Assembly (NCBI GenBank): GCA_916048095.2
Contig: OU696570.1
Span: 13,129,020 to 13,193,019 of the forward strand
Length of the DNA: 64,000 nucleotides
DNA from: Sacculina carcini
Taxonomy: Eukaryota; Arthropoda; Thecostraca; Sacculinidae
Direction: 5' to 3'
Shown here piece by piece: positions 12,564-23,974 of the stretch (its first letter is position 1; every line of letters begins with the position of its first letter). The position numbers and the translations under genes were made by a program. The notes under the pieces were generated by a model. The model saw nothing but the letters and a program-made list of their open reading frames with translations. It did not search any database and had not been told where the DNA came from.

Positions 12564-12842
12564 CAGAGCCGTAGCAACCGCCCCCCGTATCCCCTGGCCG
12601 GGGGGGGGCGAGTGTTGAGGGGCCCCGTTGCTTCACGTATTTCATTAAAATTTATCATATTATGTATAGTCTTTACCTTTTTGCTCAGATGTTTTCACCT
12701 GAGCTTGTATTATGTGATTATGTATAATAAATATATTCATTATTTGATGGTTTATTTATAATGATAGCCCCAAGTGTTGCCTTCGGGGGGGGGGGCAAGT
12801 GTTGCCTTCGGGGGGGCCTCATAAGTCCTCGCAACGGCTCTG
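12564..12842. mobile_element. hAT-like MITE, copy 1
   Basis: Termini CAGAGCCGTAGC and (inverted) CAGAGCCGTTGC form a terminal inverted repeat of the CAGAG type used by hAT transposons. An 8-bp duplication GTTATGCC flanks the element (12556-12563 and 12843-12850). Just inside the ends are C-run and G-run tracts that would pair. Length 279 bp with no ORF, so non-autonomous. Confidence 0.85.
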
Positions 12843-13035
12843 GTTATGCCCACAAAATACTACAAATACGCATAATTAAAAATTATCTAGCATGGTGATT
12901 ATAAATTATAGCATGACTTAGTGGTCCACCTGTTTCAAGGGCGGATGAGCTATCTGATAAAGTACAGAAACGAAAGTACAAAAACGAATTATCAGGTGTA
13001 TTCATTTCAAGCCAAAATACCACTCTACTTTTTCA

Positions 13036-13340
13036 TTGTTCAGTTCCTCAAATGTACTCAAAATATCGTTTATTATTCAATACGTTGTCTCGTTGTTAAT
13101 AATAAAAACTGTGCGTGCCGGTCGCAACAAGCATTACATTAAAACTTTTCAAAACCTATACAATACGCGTGACACAAATTTGAATCTAATTTCACCCCAA
13201 TTCAGAACCAGTCTATTCAGAAACAGTATATTTTATTCAGGCATTCAAATATATAATAATCTACCAGCAGAAATTAAAACCTTAGCACACACTGGCTCAC
13301 TGAACTCTGTTAAAATAGAGATAAAAAACACTTTCGCCAA
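13036..13340 (+). mobile_element. LINE C-terminal relic
   Basis: The frame encodes FRTSLFRNSIFYSGIQIYNN followed by LPAEIK, matching the C-terminal block of the LINE at 51637-51927 (YRTSLYKNSIIYRGPEVWNS, LPNWIK). Only this 3' part is present, with a frameshift near its start; it is a dead fragment. Confidence 0.7.
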
Positions 13341-13344
13341 CAAC

Positions 13345-13411
13345 AGCTTGAGCAGCAGCAATAGTGCCCGGTGGATGTTGCGACTGACAGCCATCGCATT
13401 GATGAAGATCT
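13345..13411 (+). repeat. 65-bp dispersed segment, copy 1
   Basis: From TTGAGCAGCAGCAATA to CGCATTGATGAAGATC, nearly identical to 55276-55341. The second copy directly follows a long CA microsatellite. Probably a fragment of a common interspersed element. Confidence 0.6.
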
Positions 13412-13637
13412 TGAGCCAGGGCCTCAATCGCCATATATTGAGATGCAAGATGCAACCGAAGAGGCCTTGTTAGTAAAGAGTGATTTATTACCGTCAATTA
13501 CCACATCGCTTAATTTGCTCAGATTGCGAGTGCTGAGATCGATGCAGTGAACCTCTTCAACCTATAATTAACAGCACGGGTGATATCTACAGTTGAACGT
13601 GAGTTTATTTCTAGCTGAACGTAATGCGTATAAGAGC

Positions 13638-13895
13638 CAGAGCCGTAGCAACCGCCCCCCGTACCCGCCGGCCGGGGGGGGGTGCCGGAATGTTGAGGGA
13701 CCCCGTTGCTCAACTTATGATATTAAACTTATCATATTTTTTATGTATAGCCTTTACCCTTTTGCTCAGATGTTTTCACCTGAGCTTGTATTATGTGATT
13801 ATGTCTAATAAATAAATTCATTATTTGGTGCTTTACTTATAATGGGGGCCCCAAGTGATGCTTCGGGGGGGGCATAAGTCCTCGCAACGGCTCTG
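13638..13895. mobile_element. hAT-like MITE, copy 2
   Basis: Same CAGAGCCGT termini and G/C-run interior as 12564-12842, with small deletions (258 bp). Flanking bases ATAAGAGC and ATTGAGC are a degraded match, so this insertion looks older or its duplication has decayed. Confidence 0.8.
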
Positions 13896-15967
13896 ATTGA
13901 GCATGACAATACGCAATCACCTTCGCACCGCGTAATGCCTATGTATCAAGCTGTGAAAATACATGCAAGAAAAATTGGCGATAGCTTTGACGAAAAAATT
14001 TGATCGATAATCAATTAATAAATATATTTTAGAATATAATTGTCCAGAGTGTTTTTTTATTTTATTTTATTCATTTTGTAATGTTAATAATATATTTTTT
14101 AATAATGTTTCTTAATCCCTTATTTTTATTATTTTTATCTTATTTTTGACCGTTTTTATTGTTGAATATTTTATTTTAGTATGTTATTTCATTATGCTGC
14201 TTTATATATAATCCCTTGAACCTGTTTATTATGTTTTGTTTATTATATTGTTATAATTGTTTCTTTCTTTTATATTGTATTTTAAGTATGCTTCGTCGAG
14301 CTCATTTGGTATGCACACTACGTTGCTGATCTATGGGGTTAACATATAGCTAATCAATTGAAAACACAAAAATTACTCACGATTTCTGGTCCTCCTCGAT
14401 ATCACAACATATCTTATAACATCAATGTTTTGATTGTTCAAGGTGCATATAGGAATTCAAGGTTCAAGCGTCTAGGTAAGGAACACATATTTAAGACAAA
14501 AACATGGCTGCAAAAATCATTCAAGCAGTACAACAAGAAGCTTAAATTAACTGACAATATCATGTTTTATATATATCTAAATATTTTAAACAAACTCTCA
14601 ACAATTTTGGTTTTAAATATGCATTTTGAATATATAAAAAATGTTTTACTTTTTCACAAGAAAATGAATTATTAAATCCAAAACACACGGTATTCCACAC
14701 CATTAAAAAATAATCGCGACACAGAGGATAAAAATTGAGTAAAAATGAACAATTGATTGGAAATGTCTTTGGTCATTCTAAAAGTTTATTTGCTTTTGTA
14801 AAAAGAACTCAATAATTCAATAAAAGGTTACCATTCAATAGAAACGTTAACTTTCGCGCGCACACAAAAATTTCCTCTTTTTAGAGATAATCTTTTTAGA
14901 GGAAAATGGTTACGCTGATTCATATCTTCATTTGTGATTGTAATTTTTGCTAAATAAGTTCAGGAAGTATAGTTGTAGTTTTATTTTATTTGTATGTACC
15001 ACGTTGCAGACTTTGTCTTCCATAATTGTCATCAAATTGCGAATCGCCTGGCGCACTATTATTATCACGTTCTTGTCGATTGTAATGTTTTGCGGTGTTG
15101 TCGTGTTCATGGTGACGTTCTGTATGATGTAACATTCTGCATGCGGTGAGGTAATTTGCCTACCATTTTGCTGGGACTTTTGATCATATTGCGTAGTTTT
15201 GCAGGTATTTTTCCACTGCAAGGGGCACGTTTTCAACGTTCAGTGTGTTTTTAGCGTGCACCAGCTTATTGAACCTATTTGGCATGCCCCGCTGTTAACT
15301 CATCTATAGCGGTGATTTTCAGTGGACTGATGCGGTTATGTCATGGTGTATTTGACAGTTTTATGTCCTTAAATCTCTTGTGCCTCTATTTTGGCGCATA
15401 AAACCTTGTGGCGTTACTGACGTTTTACTTATCTGTGAAACATTGAGTGCTGTGGTGGGGCTCATTAAGTGTTCTTTTTCATACGGGGTATGATTTTCGG
15501 AGATAGCTGATGCTTGTGTGGGTTCGTGTTGTGTCTCACGGGGTCCTACGAGTTGTTGCGTGTTTGGGAACGATACCAAAACAATCCAGGCTTTTACAAG
15601 TGTTTGTCACTGTTAAAAGTGTATGTGTAACTCAGAAACTATCAAGCCAAACTGTATCGCCTTGCACGAACAATGATAACACCAGACTCACTGGGTTATC
15701 ACTTTATTGCAATTGCACACACACACACACTTGTCGCTCAAGATCTTGTTCATAGCCATAGCTTTGCTCATTATAACCTAGCCATACACGTTAACACACA
15801 CACGCACGCACGCATGGCCATACACTAATGTATGACGCTGCTTGTAAACAGGCTTAGACACACTCGGTTTTTCGAACGGTGCGAATTCCCAGCAAAGCCT
15901 CACATGTGTTCTTGTACGCATGTGTGTGTGTGTCTGTGTGTGTGGAGGAACGTAGCGTACAGCTGTG
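13896..15967. other. Intergenic / upstream of REV3L
   Basis: AT-rich to about 15100, then mixed sequence with short CA runs (15711-15728). The REV3L promoter and 5' UTR should lie near the end of this stretch, but I see no TATA box or other motif I can defend. Confidence 0.45.
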
Positions 15968-16117
15968 ATGAGTGCCACAGGGTTCATCGATAAAGACGGC
16001 GCTTGTGGCGGCCGGGATGCGGCACTATCAGTTCGCATTGTCACCGTCGATTACAGCATGGAGGCGCCACTGTCGCACATGGACCACATTGCAGCTGCGT
16101 TCAGCGCCGACAAGAAG
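15968..16117 (+). CDS. REV3L: REV3L exon 1
   Basis: Fifty codons from ATG at 15968, the first in-frame ATG after a TAG at 15953. After about 18 non-conserved residues comes LSVRIVTVDYSMEAPL, the classic REV3 N-terminus (SVRIVTADYYMASPL in vertebrates). Donor AAG|GTTGGT, phase 0. Upstream non-coding exons are possible. Confidence 0.85.
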
Positions 16118-17483
16118 GTTGGTGTTTTGTAGTAAGGCGTTTTTATTGCGCGTGCGTGTTGCGGTTGGCTGTATGTGTATATGTGTCTATATTTGTGTAT
16201 ATATCTTATCTATATGTGCTAAAATCCAACATCCTATGACAATTGGGGCTAATTCTAAAAAACAAAAAAAACTAAGAAAACATTATTTTTTTTGCAAAAA
16301 ACCGCAAAAAAAACGTTTTGTTGCATCACTAGAAATGAGTGAGCGGAAACAACAACAACAACGTGTATTTGCTATAGTGCCGGTAAAACACAAGCGCGAA
16401 AAACGGAAAACATCAATTTGAGATAGAACGACAATTGTAAAGAATATGGGAGAAAAGAGCAGGTAAAAGAGAGGGAAGCCACAAAACAACCAAAATGGGT
16501 AAATAGCAAGCACAAGCACAAAGAGCACAGTTCCAAAAATCAAGTGGTATGTTCGAACTATATGTGTATATGTGTCTATATTTGGATATTTGTCTATGTG
16601 TATATGTAACATTATGTATATGCAATTTTTTATGTTGGATATGTGTATATGTAGCATTACGTATGGTGTGGCTGTATGTGTATATGTGTCTATATTTGGA
16701 TGTATGGTATTAATTATATCTCATAATGTAAGATACTCATAATAACCACCTAGTGGACGAGTGCTCAATACAATTCAAGAATTCAATTCAAGAGTATGTA
16801 TGAATTTGCGTGTGTGTGCACGATTGACAGTGTGGTTCTTGCAATAGTTGCACGTGCATTGCAACTTGAGAAGTGTGAGATGTGTAGGGAGAGTGAGAGT
16901 GTGATGTGTGAGTGTCAGCTCGTTGCTGATTGGCTGCCGTATGTTGCAATATGTGCATGTTGCCTGGTATTATATGGTGTGTGGACGGTCGGTGTTCAAG
17001 CGGGCTTGCAAGTGGTGTGGTCTTGTAGGCGCGCGTGGGACATCGCTGTTCCACTAATGTATATACTGAACTGGACGGTATTGTGTTAACATGTTACATA
17101 CTTGTGTTGCTCAGCTTCTGTGCTATCCCAAGTTCCGTCCGTTTAGTCTAGCCGTCCATTATGCCCACGTCAGTTTTCAGGCGTGAAATACTAGGCTTTT
17201 TACTGGCATATAGTCCACTGAAGTCCACTGAAAAATATAATTTATCTCCAGTATTATTTTAGCTAACTTGTTACATCTGCCGGTAACTTTGTCCAATTGG
17301 TTATAGCTCTATATACAAAGCTATATTTTTCAAATTCATTCCATCATGTTGAATATTTTTATTTCGAATATTGTTTCGATATTATGTTTGAATAATTCAT
17401 ATTTTCTAAATCACATTATCATGAAATCTTAATTCATTTTTTGTTTTTCTTCTGGCGTTGATAAATCACTCAAAACCACTGCC

Positions 17484-17541
17484 ACGTGCGTGTACGTGTG
17501 TGTGTGTGTGTATGTCTGTATGTCTGTATGTCTGTATGTGG

Positions 17542-17609
<68 letters not shown>
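17484..17609. repeat. TG microsatellite at exon 2 acceptor
   Basis: TG-rich, then pure TG from about 17540, ending 7 bases before the exon 2 acceptor and replacing a normal pyrimidine tract. Confidence 0.95.
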
Positions 17610-17616
17610 ACTGTAG

Positions 17617-17933
17617 CCCTGGCGGGTGCCGGTTATTCGTGTGTTTGGCATCAGTGCCGACGACGGGCGCAAGTGTTGTGTGCACGTGCACGGCGTGCTG
17701 CCCTATTTATGCGTGCCGTGCGACTTGGCCAGCGAAGGCGCCGACGCCGTCGCCAGTGCGCATGCGCAGTCGCAACAGCTGGCTGCCAGTTTGGATCGCA
17801 GTCTGTCTGTGTGTGCTCGCAGAGCAGACCACAGCGGTGCTGGTGGAAATGGTGATCCTCAGCTGAAGCCAGTTGGACCCGCCCCTCGTCGCTCGGCTGC
17901 GCACGTGCATGGCGCGTGTGTTGTGCGTGGCAC
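17617..17933 (+). CDS. REV3L: REV3L exon 2
   Basis: Acceptor CTGTAG follows a long TG tract. Encodes RVPVIRVFGISADDGRKCC and VHVHGVLPYLCVPCD, matching the REV3 N-terminal domain (VRVFG..GQKTCLHLHGIFPYLYVPYD). A Gly/Pro-rich insert precedes the end. Donor GGCAC|GTGAGT, phase 2, directly followed by the GTCA/GTTA array. Confidence 0.92.
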
Positions 17934-17936
17934 GTG

Positions 17937-18023
17937 AGTAATCAGTCAGTCAGTTAGTTAGTCAGTCAGTTAGTCAGTCAGTCAGTGTGTCAGTTAGTTA
18001 GTTAGTTAGTTCGTTAGTCAGTC

Positions 18024-18054
<31 letters not shown>

Positions 18055-18175
18055 CAGTTAGTCAGTTAGTCAGTTAGTTAGTTAGTCAGTCAGTCAGTTA
18101 GTCAGTTAGTCAGTCAGTTAGTCAGTCAGTCAGTTAGTTAGTCAGTTAGTCAGTTAGTCAGTCAGTCAGTCAGTT

Positions 18176-18206
<31 letters not shown>

Positions 18207-18631
18207 AAGTCAGTTAGTTAGTTAGTCAGTCAGTCTGCCAGTTAGTCAGTCTGCCAGTTAGTCAGTTAGTCAGTCAGTCAGTTAGTCAGTTAGTCAGTCA
18301 GTCAGTCAGTCAGTTAGTCAGTCAGTTAGTCAGTCAGTCAGTTAGTCAGTCAGTCAGTTAGTCAGTTAGTTAGTTAGTCAGTCAGTCAGTCTGTTAGTTA
18401 GTCAGTCAGTCAGTTAGTCAGTCAGTCAGTTAATCAGTTAGTTAGTTAGTCAGTTAGTCAGTTAGTTAGTTAGTTAGTCAGTCAGTCTGTTAGTTAGTCA
18501 GTCAGTCAGTTAGTCAGTTAGTTAGTTAGTCAGTCAGTCAGTTAGTCAGTTAGTTAGTTAGTTAGTCAGTCAGTCAGTTAGTCTGTTAGTTAGTCAGTCA
18601 GTCAGTCAGTTAGTTAGTCAGTCAGTTAGTC

Positions 18632-18662
<31 letters not shown>

Positions 18663-19033
18663 CAGTCAGTTAGTCTGTTAGTTAGTCAGTCAGTCAGTTA
18701 GTCAGTTAGTTAGTCAGTCAGTCAGTTAGTCAGTTAGTTAGTCAGTCAGTCAGTCAGTCAGTCAGTCAGGCAGGCAGTTAGTCAGTCAGTCAGTCAGTTA
18801 GTTAGTCAGTTAGTTAGTCAGTCAGTCAGTTAGTCAGTTAGTTAGTCAGTCAGTCAGTTAGTCAGTTAGTCAGTTAGTTAGTTAGTTAGTTAGTCAGTTA
18901 GTCAGTCAGTCAGTTAGTCAGTCAGTCAGTTAGTTAGTCAGTTAGCTAGTCAGTCAGTCAGTTAGTCAGTCAGTTAGTCAGTCAGTCATTCAGTCAGTCA
19001 GTTAGTCAGTTAGTCAGTCAGTTAGTCAGTCGC
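17937..19033. repeat. GTCA/GTTA tetranucleotide array
   Basis: About 270 four-base units, nearly all GTCA or GTTA in irregular order, with rare GTAA, GTCT and GCCA variants. It begins within the exon 2 donor region and fills most of intron 2. Every unit pair makes GTCAGT or GTTAGT, close to the 5' splice-site consensus. Confidence 0.97.
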
Positions 19034-19062
19034 AGTGGTTTTGTGTTGTGTTTTTTCTCTCT

Positions 19063-19064
<2 letters not shown>

Positions 19065-19142
<78 letters not shown>

Positions 19143-19152
19143 GTGTGTGTGT
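19065..19152. repeat. (TG)n microsatellite, intron 2
   Basis: Pure TG apart from one CG, following a CTCTCT run. Confidence 0.95.
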
Positions 19153-19319
19153 ATAATACACAGCAGTGTTTTCTGCTACGCGCAGTGTTATGCGCTCTTA
19201 TTTCATTTCCGAGTTTGAATTGAAATTAATCCTAATATCATTTGCGAAACAGGTTAGACATATGAGGAATTGTTTGTGTTAACAAGCATACACTGACATA
19301 TCGCCAAATCTGGTAATAT

Positions 19320-19324
<5 letters not shown>

Positions 19325-19406
<82 letters not shown>

Positions 19407-19431
19407 ATTTGTGTGTGTTTGTGTGTGTGTG
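19325..19431. repeat. TG microsatellite at exon 3 acceptor
   Basis: Long TG run ending 8 bases before the exon 3 acceptor. Confidence 0.95.
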
Positions 19432-19439
19432 GTGGACAG

Positions 19440-19533
19440 ACCATTTTACGGGTATCACGAGCGACAGCGGCTGTTTCACAAGATCTACCTGTATAATCCG
19501 GCAATGATATCCAAGGCGGCCGAATTGCTACAA
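19440..19533 (+). CDS. REV3L: REV3L exon 3
   Basis: Acceptor GGTGGACAG. Encodes TPFYGYHERQRLFHKIYLYN and the following PAMISKAAELLQ, matching the REV3 block MPFYGYHEKERHFMKIYLYN. Donor CAA|GTATTT, phase 0. Confidence 0.93.
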
Positions 19534-20135
19534 GTATTTTGCTTTTCATTTTCTCTCTTCTATTTTATTTCGGTTTCTTCCCTTCTGTCTGTGTTTCTGT
19601 ATGTGACTCTTGTAAATTATCACCGTGGACTTGAAAATATGTGTGTCTTGTGTATTTTATTGCTGTGTGTCACCTCATTTCATTTTTCTCAGTTGTATTC
19701 AAAATTCTACTCCATATTTTTCAAGAGGGACTTAATGGCCAGAGCTATTTCGGGGTCGAGAACAATAGTCCAACGAATGTTTACCAATCGATACGTGTTT
19801 CATACACAAACATTGTTCTTATGAGATCAATAAACTTCATTATTATTGAGTGAATACGCGTGCATTCTACACAGTCGTATATATCTCAGTGTATACAGCA
19901 TAGCATTACACAACCACCGAGCCACCGAACGATTATCGTAATATCGGAGAAATGCTACTAAAGTTGACTAAAGAAAGTTACAAGTACTAGTGAAGAAAGG
20001 TTAACATTTTGAATGCTATGCTATTAATGCAAAACTCCTAGTGTTTTGGGCCTGAAAAGTGCATATCGGCTTAATAGCCAGGATTTACGATATTTGTGTA
20101 TGCATTTACATTTGTATGTGTGTGTGTGTGTGCAG

Positions 20136-20271
20136 AGCGGGGTGTTGCTTCATCGGTCGTTTCAGCCACACGAGGCGCATGTGCCCTACCTGTTGCAGTT
20201 CTTCATTGATTTCAACTTGTACGGCATGAACTGGCTGCATTTGCAGACGTTCACGCGTCGTCACAGCGTCG
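20136..20271 (+). CDS. REV3L: REV3L exon 4
   Basis: Acceptor TGTGTGTGCAG. Encodes FQPHEAHVPYLLQFFIDFNL then YGMNWLHL, almost identical to the REV3 family block (YQPHEAHIPYLLQLFIDYNLYGMN). Donor GTCG|GTAACT, phase 1. Confidence 0.95.
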
Positions 20272-20283
20272 GTAACTATTGCA

Positions 20284-20430
<147 letters not shown>

Positions 20431-20645
20431 TCTTACTAGTCGTTTTTTCTATCTGTATCCGTAGTAATGAGTCAGAGGCGGATGAATCCCACCTTTCCTT
20501 CTTATGCTTCGTTTTTATAGACCAAAAGGCTTATTTCTGTTGGATTTGGAGTATTCAAATAACTTCCAGTAAGACAATATATATTAAAACTATCATCAAG
20601 TCTCTTCTAAACGTCCTATCTTCTAGTGTTGGCAATCCTCACTCG
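20431..20645 (-). mobile_element. CR1-like LINE 3' relic (intron 4)
   Basis: Shares TTCTTACTAGT and ATGAGTCAGAGGC with the clearer copy at 50640-50830. That copy, read on the minus strand, encodes a LINE C-terminal block. Here it is diverged and flanked on both sides by long TG tracts. Confidence 0.5.
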
Positions 20646-20662
20646 TTCAGTCTGTCGAAATA

Positions 20663-20695
20663 AGTGTGTGTGTGTGTGTGTGTGTGTGTGCATGT

Positions 20696-20745
<50 letters not shown>

Positions 20746-20760
20746 GTGTGTGTGTGTGTG
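20663..20760. repeat. TG microsatellite at exon 5 acceptor
   Basis: TG run ending 9 bases before the exon 5 acceptor. Confidence 0.95.
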
Positions 20761-20769
20761 TTGACCTAG

Positions 20770-20901
20770 CTGTCGACACGCGGCATCAGAATGGCTCGGT
20801 TGTCGCGGCCGTGAGTACTTGTCAACTGGAGCTGGATGCGCTGGCGTGTCACATTGCCAACCGGCGCCGGCCTCGTAGCCACGCATCGCCACACATCGAC
20901 G
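20770..20901 (+). CDS. REV3L: REV3L exon 5
   Basis: Acceptor TTGACCTAG after the TG tract. Contains STCQLELDALACHIANR, matching STCELEVDAVAADILNR of REV3. The entering two bases complete the GCT codon split at exon 4. Donor ATCGACG|GTACGT, phase 1. Confidence 0.88.
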
Positions 20902-22078
20902 GTACGTCAACAAAATGACACCAACAAGGCCACGACAAGGCTTTTTATTGTCTGGTTTAACCATAGACTCCTTTAACTTCGCTCATCTTTTGTAGATGCA
21001 CCTTTAGCTACTAATAATGCAGCATGTACGACTTTAGCTAACATTCTATTGAAAGCTCACGTCCTCAATGTAAGTGACAAAGAAAAGGCTGTGGGATGCC
21101 TCAGGAGGCAAGAAAAACTCTCCATCTAGCGATGTTCATCTAATCAAATGTTAATGTCTTTGAGTTTTGTTGTTATGAGAAATAGGTACCGTTCTTTATT
21201 TCTTGTTTTAGTGTTTCATTGTTTTAGGCCTTGTTTGGAATGTTTGAGTAATACAACATTTGACAATATATATTAAATTTGAACAGCTCTACAGACTTGC
21301 CTCTTATTATAATCATCCATCTCTCACCATTTATGCGTTACACACAAAAAACGAGCAAAAATGATCAAAATTCACAAATTTGACTTTGAAATATGACTTT
21401 TTGACCTTGGAGATGACCCCAAGTGGTGTTGAAAATGTTACTATTGAACTCAGCGTCCTCAAAAACCCCCATTTTGACCCATAGAACGTGTTTCTAGCTC
21501 TTCTAGAAGTCATTTTATTCCATAACTCAAGTTAATATTTCAGACTCAAGTTAAAAACCCCGAGCAGGGGACGTTCAAGTCCTTTCTTAAAGGAGTCTAT
21601 GGGTTAAAGCCATAACATTCGTGTGGTCCCATATGAGATCACTTATATATGACAATATTTCGTAGTTTGTTCTATATTAACACATTTAATTATTAGGCAC
21701 ATTTCTTTGATATTAACGCAGTATTTTTTCAAAAAGAATTGTTCTAAATTAATTGATATACACATTTGAATATATCAAAGTTGTTGTACTCAATACAATT
21801 ATAGCAGGTAATGTGTGTGTGTGATGGTTTGACTGCAGAATTTGTGATGATGACTGCAGTTTCATAGAAACATTTTTGCATTTTACTGAGCAATCATATT
21901 GTAAAATCAAGAAACAGCATTACGGGGAGTTGCATTACATATGAATCTGAACACAGCATTTCGCCCCTTTCTTCCCTTGATATTCGTGTGTATGTGTGTG
22001 TATGTGTATGATAAGCTCACTTACTTGATTTCAGTCAGTCATTCAGTAAGTAATGTGTCAAAGCCATAAGCTTGGCAG
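20902..22078. other. REV3L intron 5
   Basis: AT-rich, with short TG runs near 21810 and 21985. No gene or named repeat seen. Confidence 0.5.
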
Positions 22079-22356
22079 CGGTGAGGAGTATTCGCTTGAC
22101 CGCCACTGCTTGCGACTTGCTAACAGAGACTTCGGCGGCGTCATCGCAAAATCTGCCACAAAATCCCGGCCTGGTGGATATTTGGCTGGAGGAGCGGCAG
22201 AGACAGAGCCATCTGGCGGGCGCCGGAGTAAACGAAATGTGTCACGCACCACTGACAATGTCGCAGCCACCCGAGCCGTCCATGCAGCCAGTTATCGACG
22301 ATGAGGCGCGCTATCTGGCCGTGCTGCGCGAGAAAGTTGCACAGATGGTTTCTCAG
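22079..22356 (+). CDS. REV3L: REV3L exon 6
   Basis: Acceptor CTTGGCAG. Contains QNPGLVDIWLEERQRQ, matching NPGLQAIWEDEKQRR of REV3, then MSQPPEPSMQPVIDDEARYL. Donor TCTCAG|GTGCGC, phase 0. Confidence 0.88.
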
Positions 22357-22523
22357 GTGCGCCGAGTGGCTGTGTTTTTTAGCACTGTCGTTTTCAATCG
22401 GAACAGATGAGCCGGTTCGTTTGTGTGGCTTGTAGTTTTTTATAGCGTGGCGTTTGCTTGGTGCGTATGCTTGTGCCTGGTATATTTTTTATTATAACGT
22501 TGAGTGAATTGACTATTGAACAG

Positions 22524-22815
22524 GCTTCTGCTAGCGACAGTGACATTGCTGATGCCGCGTGCGATGTGGCGTGTTCGCAAGAGCTGCTCTTTCCGCCTGC
22601 CTCGTGGTTCTGTCTAATCGACCAATGGCAACCGCCGACGCCAGACGCTAGCCAATCAGCGGCCACTCTGATATCCTCGCCAATGGGATCGCAGAGTTTG
22701 GATTTTGGCGCCGCCCCCTGTTGGTCGCCGTCATTCAGTCAGCCAGAGCCCGATGTCGATGAGGATCTGCTCTCCCAGCTGTCGCAGAAATCTGACACGC
22801 AGCCGAACATTGCTT
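22524..22815 (+). CDS. REV3L: REV3L exon 7
   Basis: Acceptor TTGAACAG. Acidic, Ser-rich and weakly conserved. The end VDEDLLSQLSQKSDTQPNIA leads in phase 1 through donor GTCAGT to the conserved start of exon 8. GTCAGT is an uncommon donor; it was chosen because it is the one that fits the next exon's phase. Confidence 0.75.
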
Positions 22816-23185
22816 GTCAGTTTCTGAAATCCAGAAGATCAATTAGTTTGTGTGCACAATTGATTTTGGCACTGATTTCCACACAGTGGGATAATTTCTT
22901 GTATTATTGTAACAGTTTCTCTTAATTAAGCGCTCTATTAATCGTTTAGTTTTGTGGTCGGTAACCTGTAGGGAGAGCTTTACTGGTTGGGGAATGTAGG
23001 CGTTGTCAAATGGGGTAGCGTTAGCTTCTTAGCATTTTTTCGAAAAATGAAGATTAGGCTCATTAGGAAATGGGGACTCGGTGAAAAAAAGGTTCCGTAC
23101 CACTAGTCTACATTGAGATTGATACCTCACTATTGCGCTATATATGTGTGTGTGTGTGTGCCGATGTGTGTGTGGATGTGGGCAG

Positions 23186-23387
23186 TGTCACCTCACGACA
23201 CATCGCTGGAGGTGGCGTTGATGCAGCTGCTCGATGTTGACTCTCAGCAGCAGCTGTTGGCGCGCCAGCTGTCGCAGACCGAGCAGCTGCAGCAGGTCGA
23301 GGATGCCGCCGACGAGCTGGAAATGTCGCAGCCGGTGTGGTCTCAGCCACGCTCCAACGACCAGCCGTGTGACGTCACAGATGACGG
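23186..23387 (+). CDS. REV3L: REV3L exon 8
   Basis: Acceptor GTGGGCAG after TG repeats. SPHDTSLEVALMQLLDVDSQ resembles the SSPDEALVHLLAGLES block of REV3. Rich in Gln with helical heptads (LLARQLSQTEQLQQVEDA). Donor again GTCAGT, phase 2. Confidence 0.78.
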
Positions 23388-23552
23388 GTCAGTGACCGTG
23401 GAGCTATGCTGTTTGTATGTCCGGCTGCCGGCGATGTCAATGCTCGCTTCTTGATGCTAACTGATTATCGGTTGATTGCGGGGCGTTTTCATATTGTCTA
23501 TGAATGCAAAAACAGCGTAGTGATAGTGTAAGGACCTAGCTTTGAACAATAC

Positions 23553-23557
23553 TTGAT

Positions 23558-23599
<42 letters not shown>

Positions 23600-23705
23600 G
23601 GTTTGTGTTTGTGTATGCGTCCACTTGCTTGAATTTTGTCACTGTGTCTGTGTGTGTGTGTGTGTGTGTGTGTTTGTGTATTCATGTGTGTGTGTGTGTG
23701 TGTAT
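23553..23705. repeat. TG microsatellites, intron 8
   Basis: Two TG runs (23553-23596 and about 23641-23705) separated by non-repetitive sequence. Confidence 0.92.
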
Positions 23706-23850
23706 TTGTAATGCGTGTTTATTTTTGGCACATTGCAATATTATTGAGCACAGTTTTCATTATTCATTATCATTGGATATACATGCTTAATATGTGTGAT
23801 CGCTAATTGTTTATTGTGGTTTGCTTGTGCGTTTTTGTGGTGATATGCAG

Positions 23851-23974
23851 TGATATGTACGGAGGGGCTACTACTCGACTAGATGCTCTCTCATTCACCG
23901 CCTCATCTAACATGGTCACGCTGGTTGATCATGTCACGCGCCCGGCGGCCCGCTCTCACGCCCAACTTTCATCG
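23851..23974 (+). CDS. REV3L: REV3L exon 9
   Basis: Bounded by GATATGCAG and TCG|GTAAGC. Encodes DMYGGATTRLDALSFTASSN and onward, with one base completing a Gly codon from exon 8. Supported by open frame, GC content and phase rather than by recognised homology. Confidence 0.65.
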
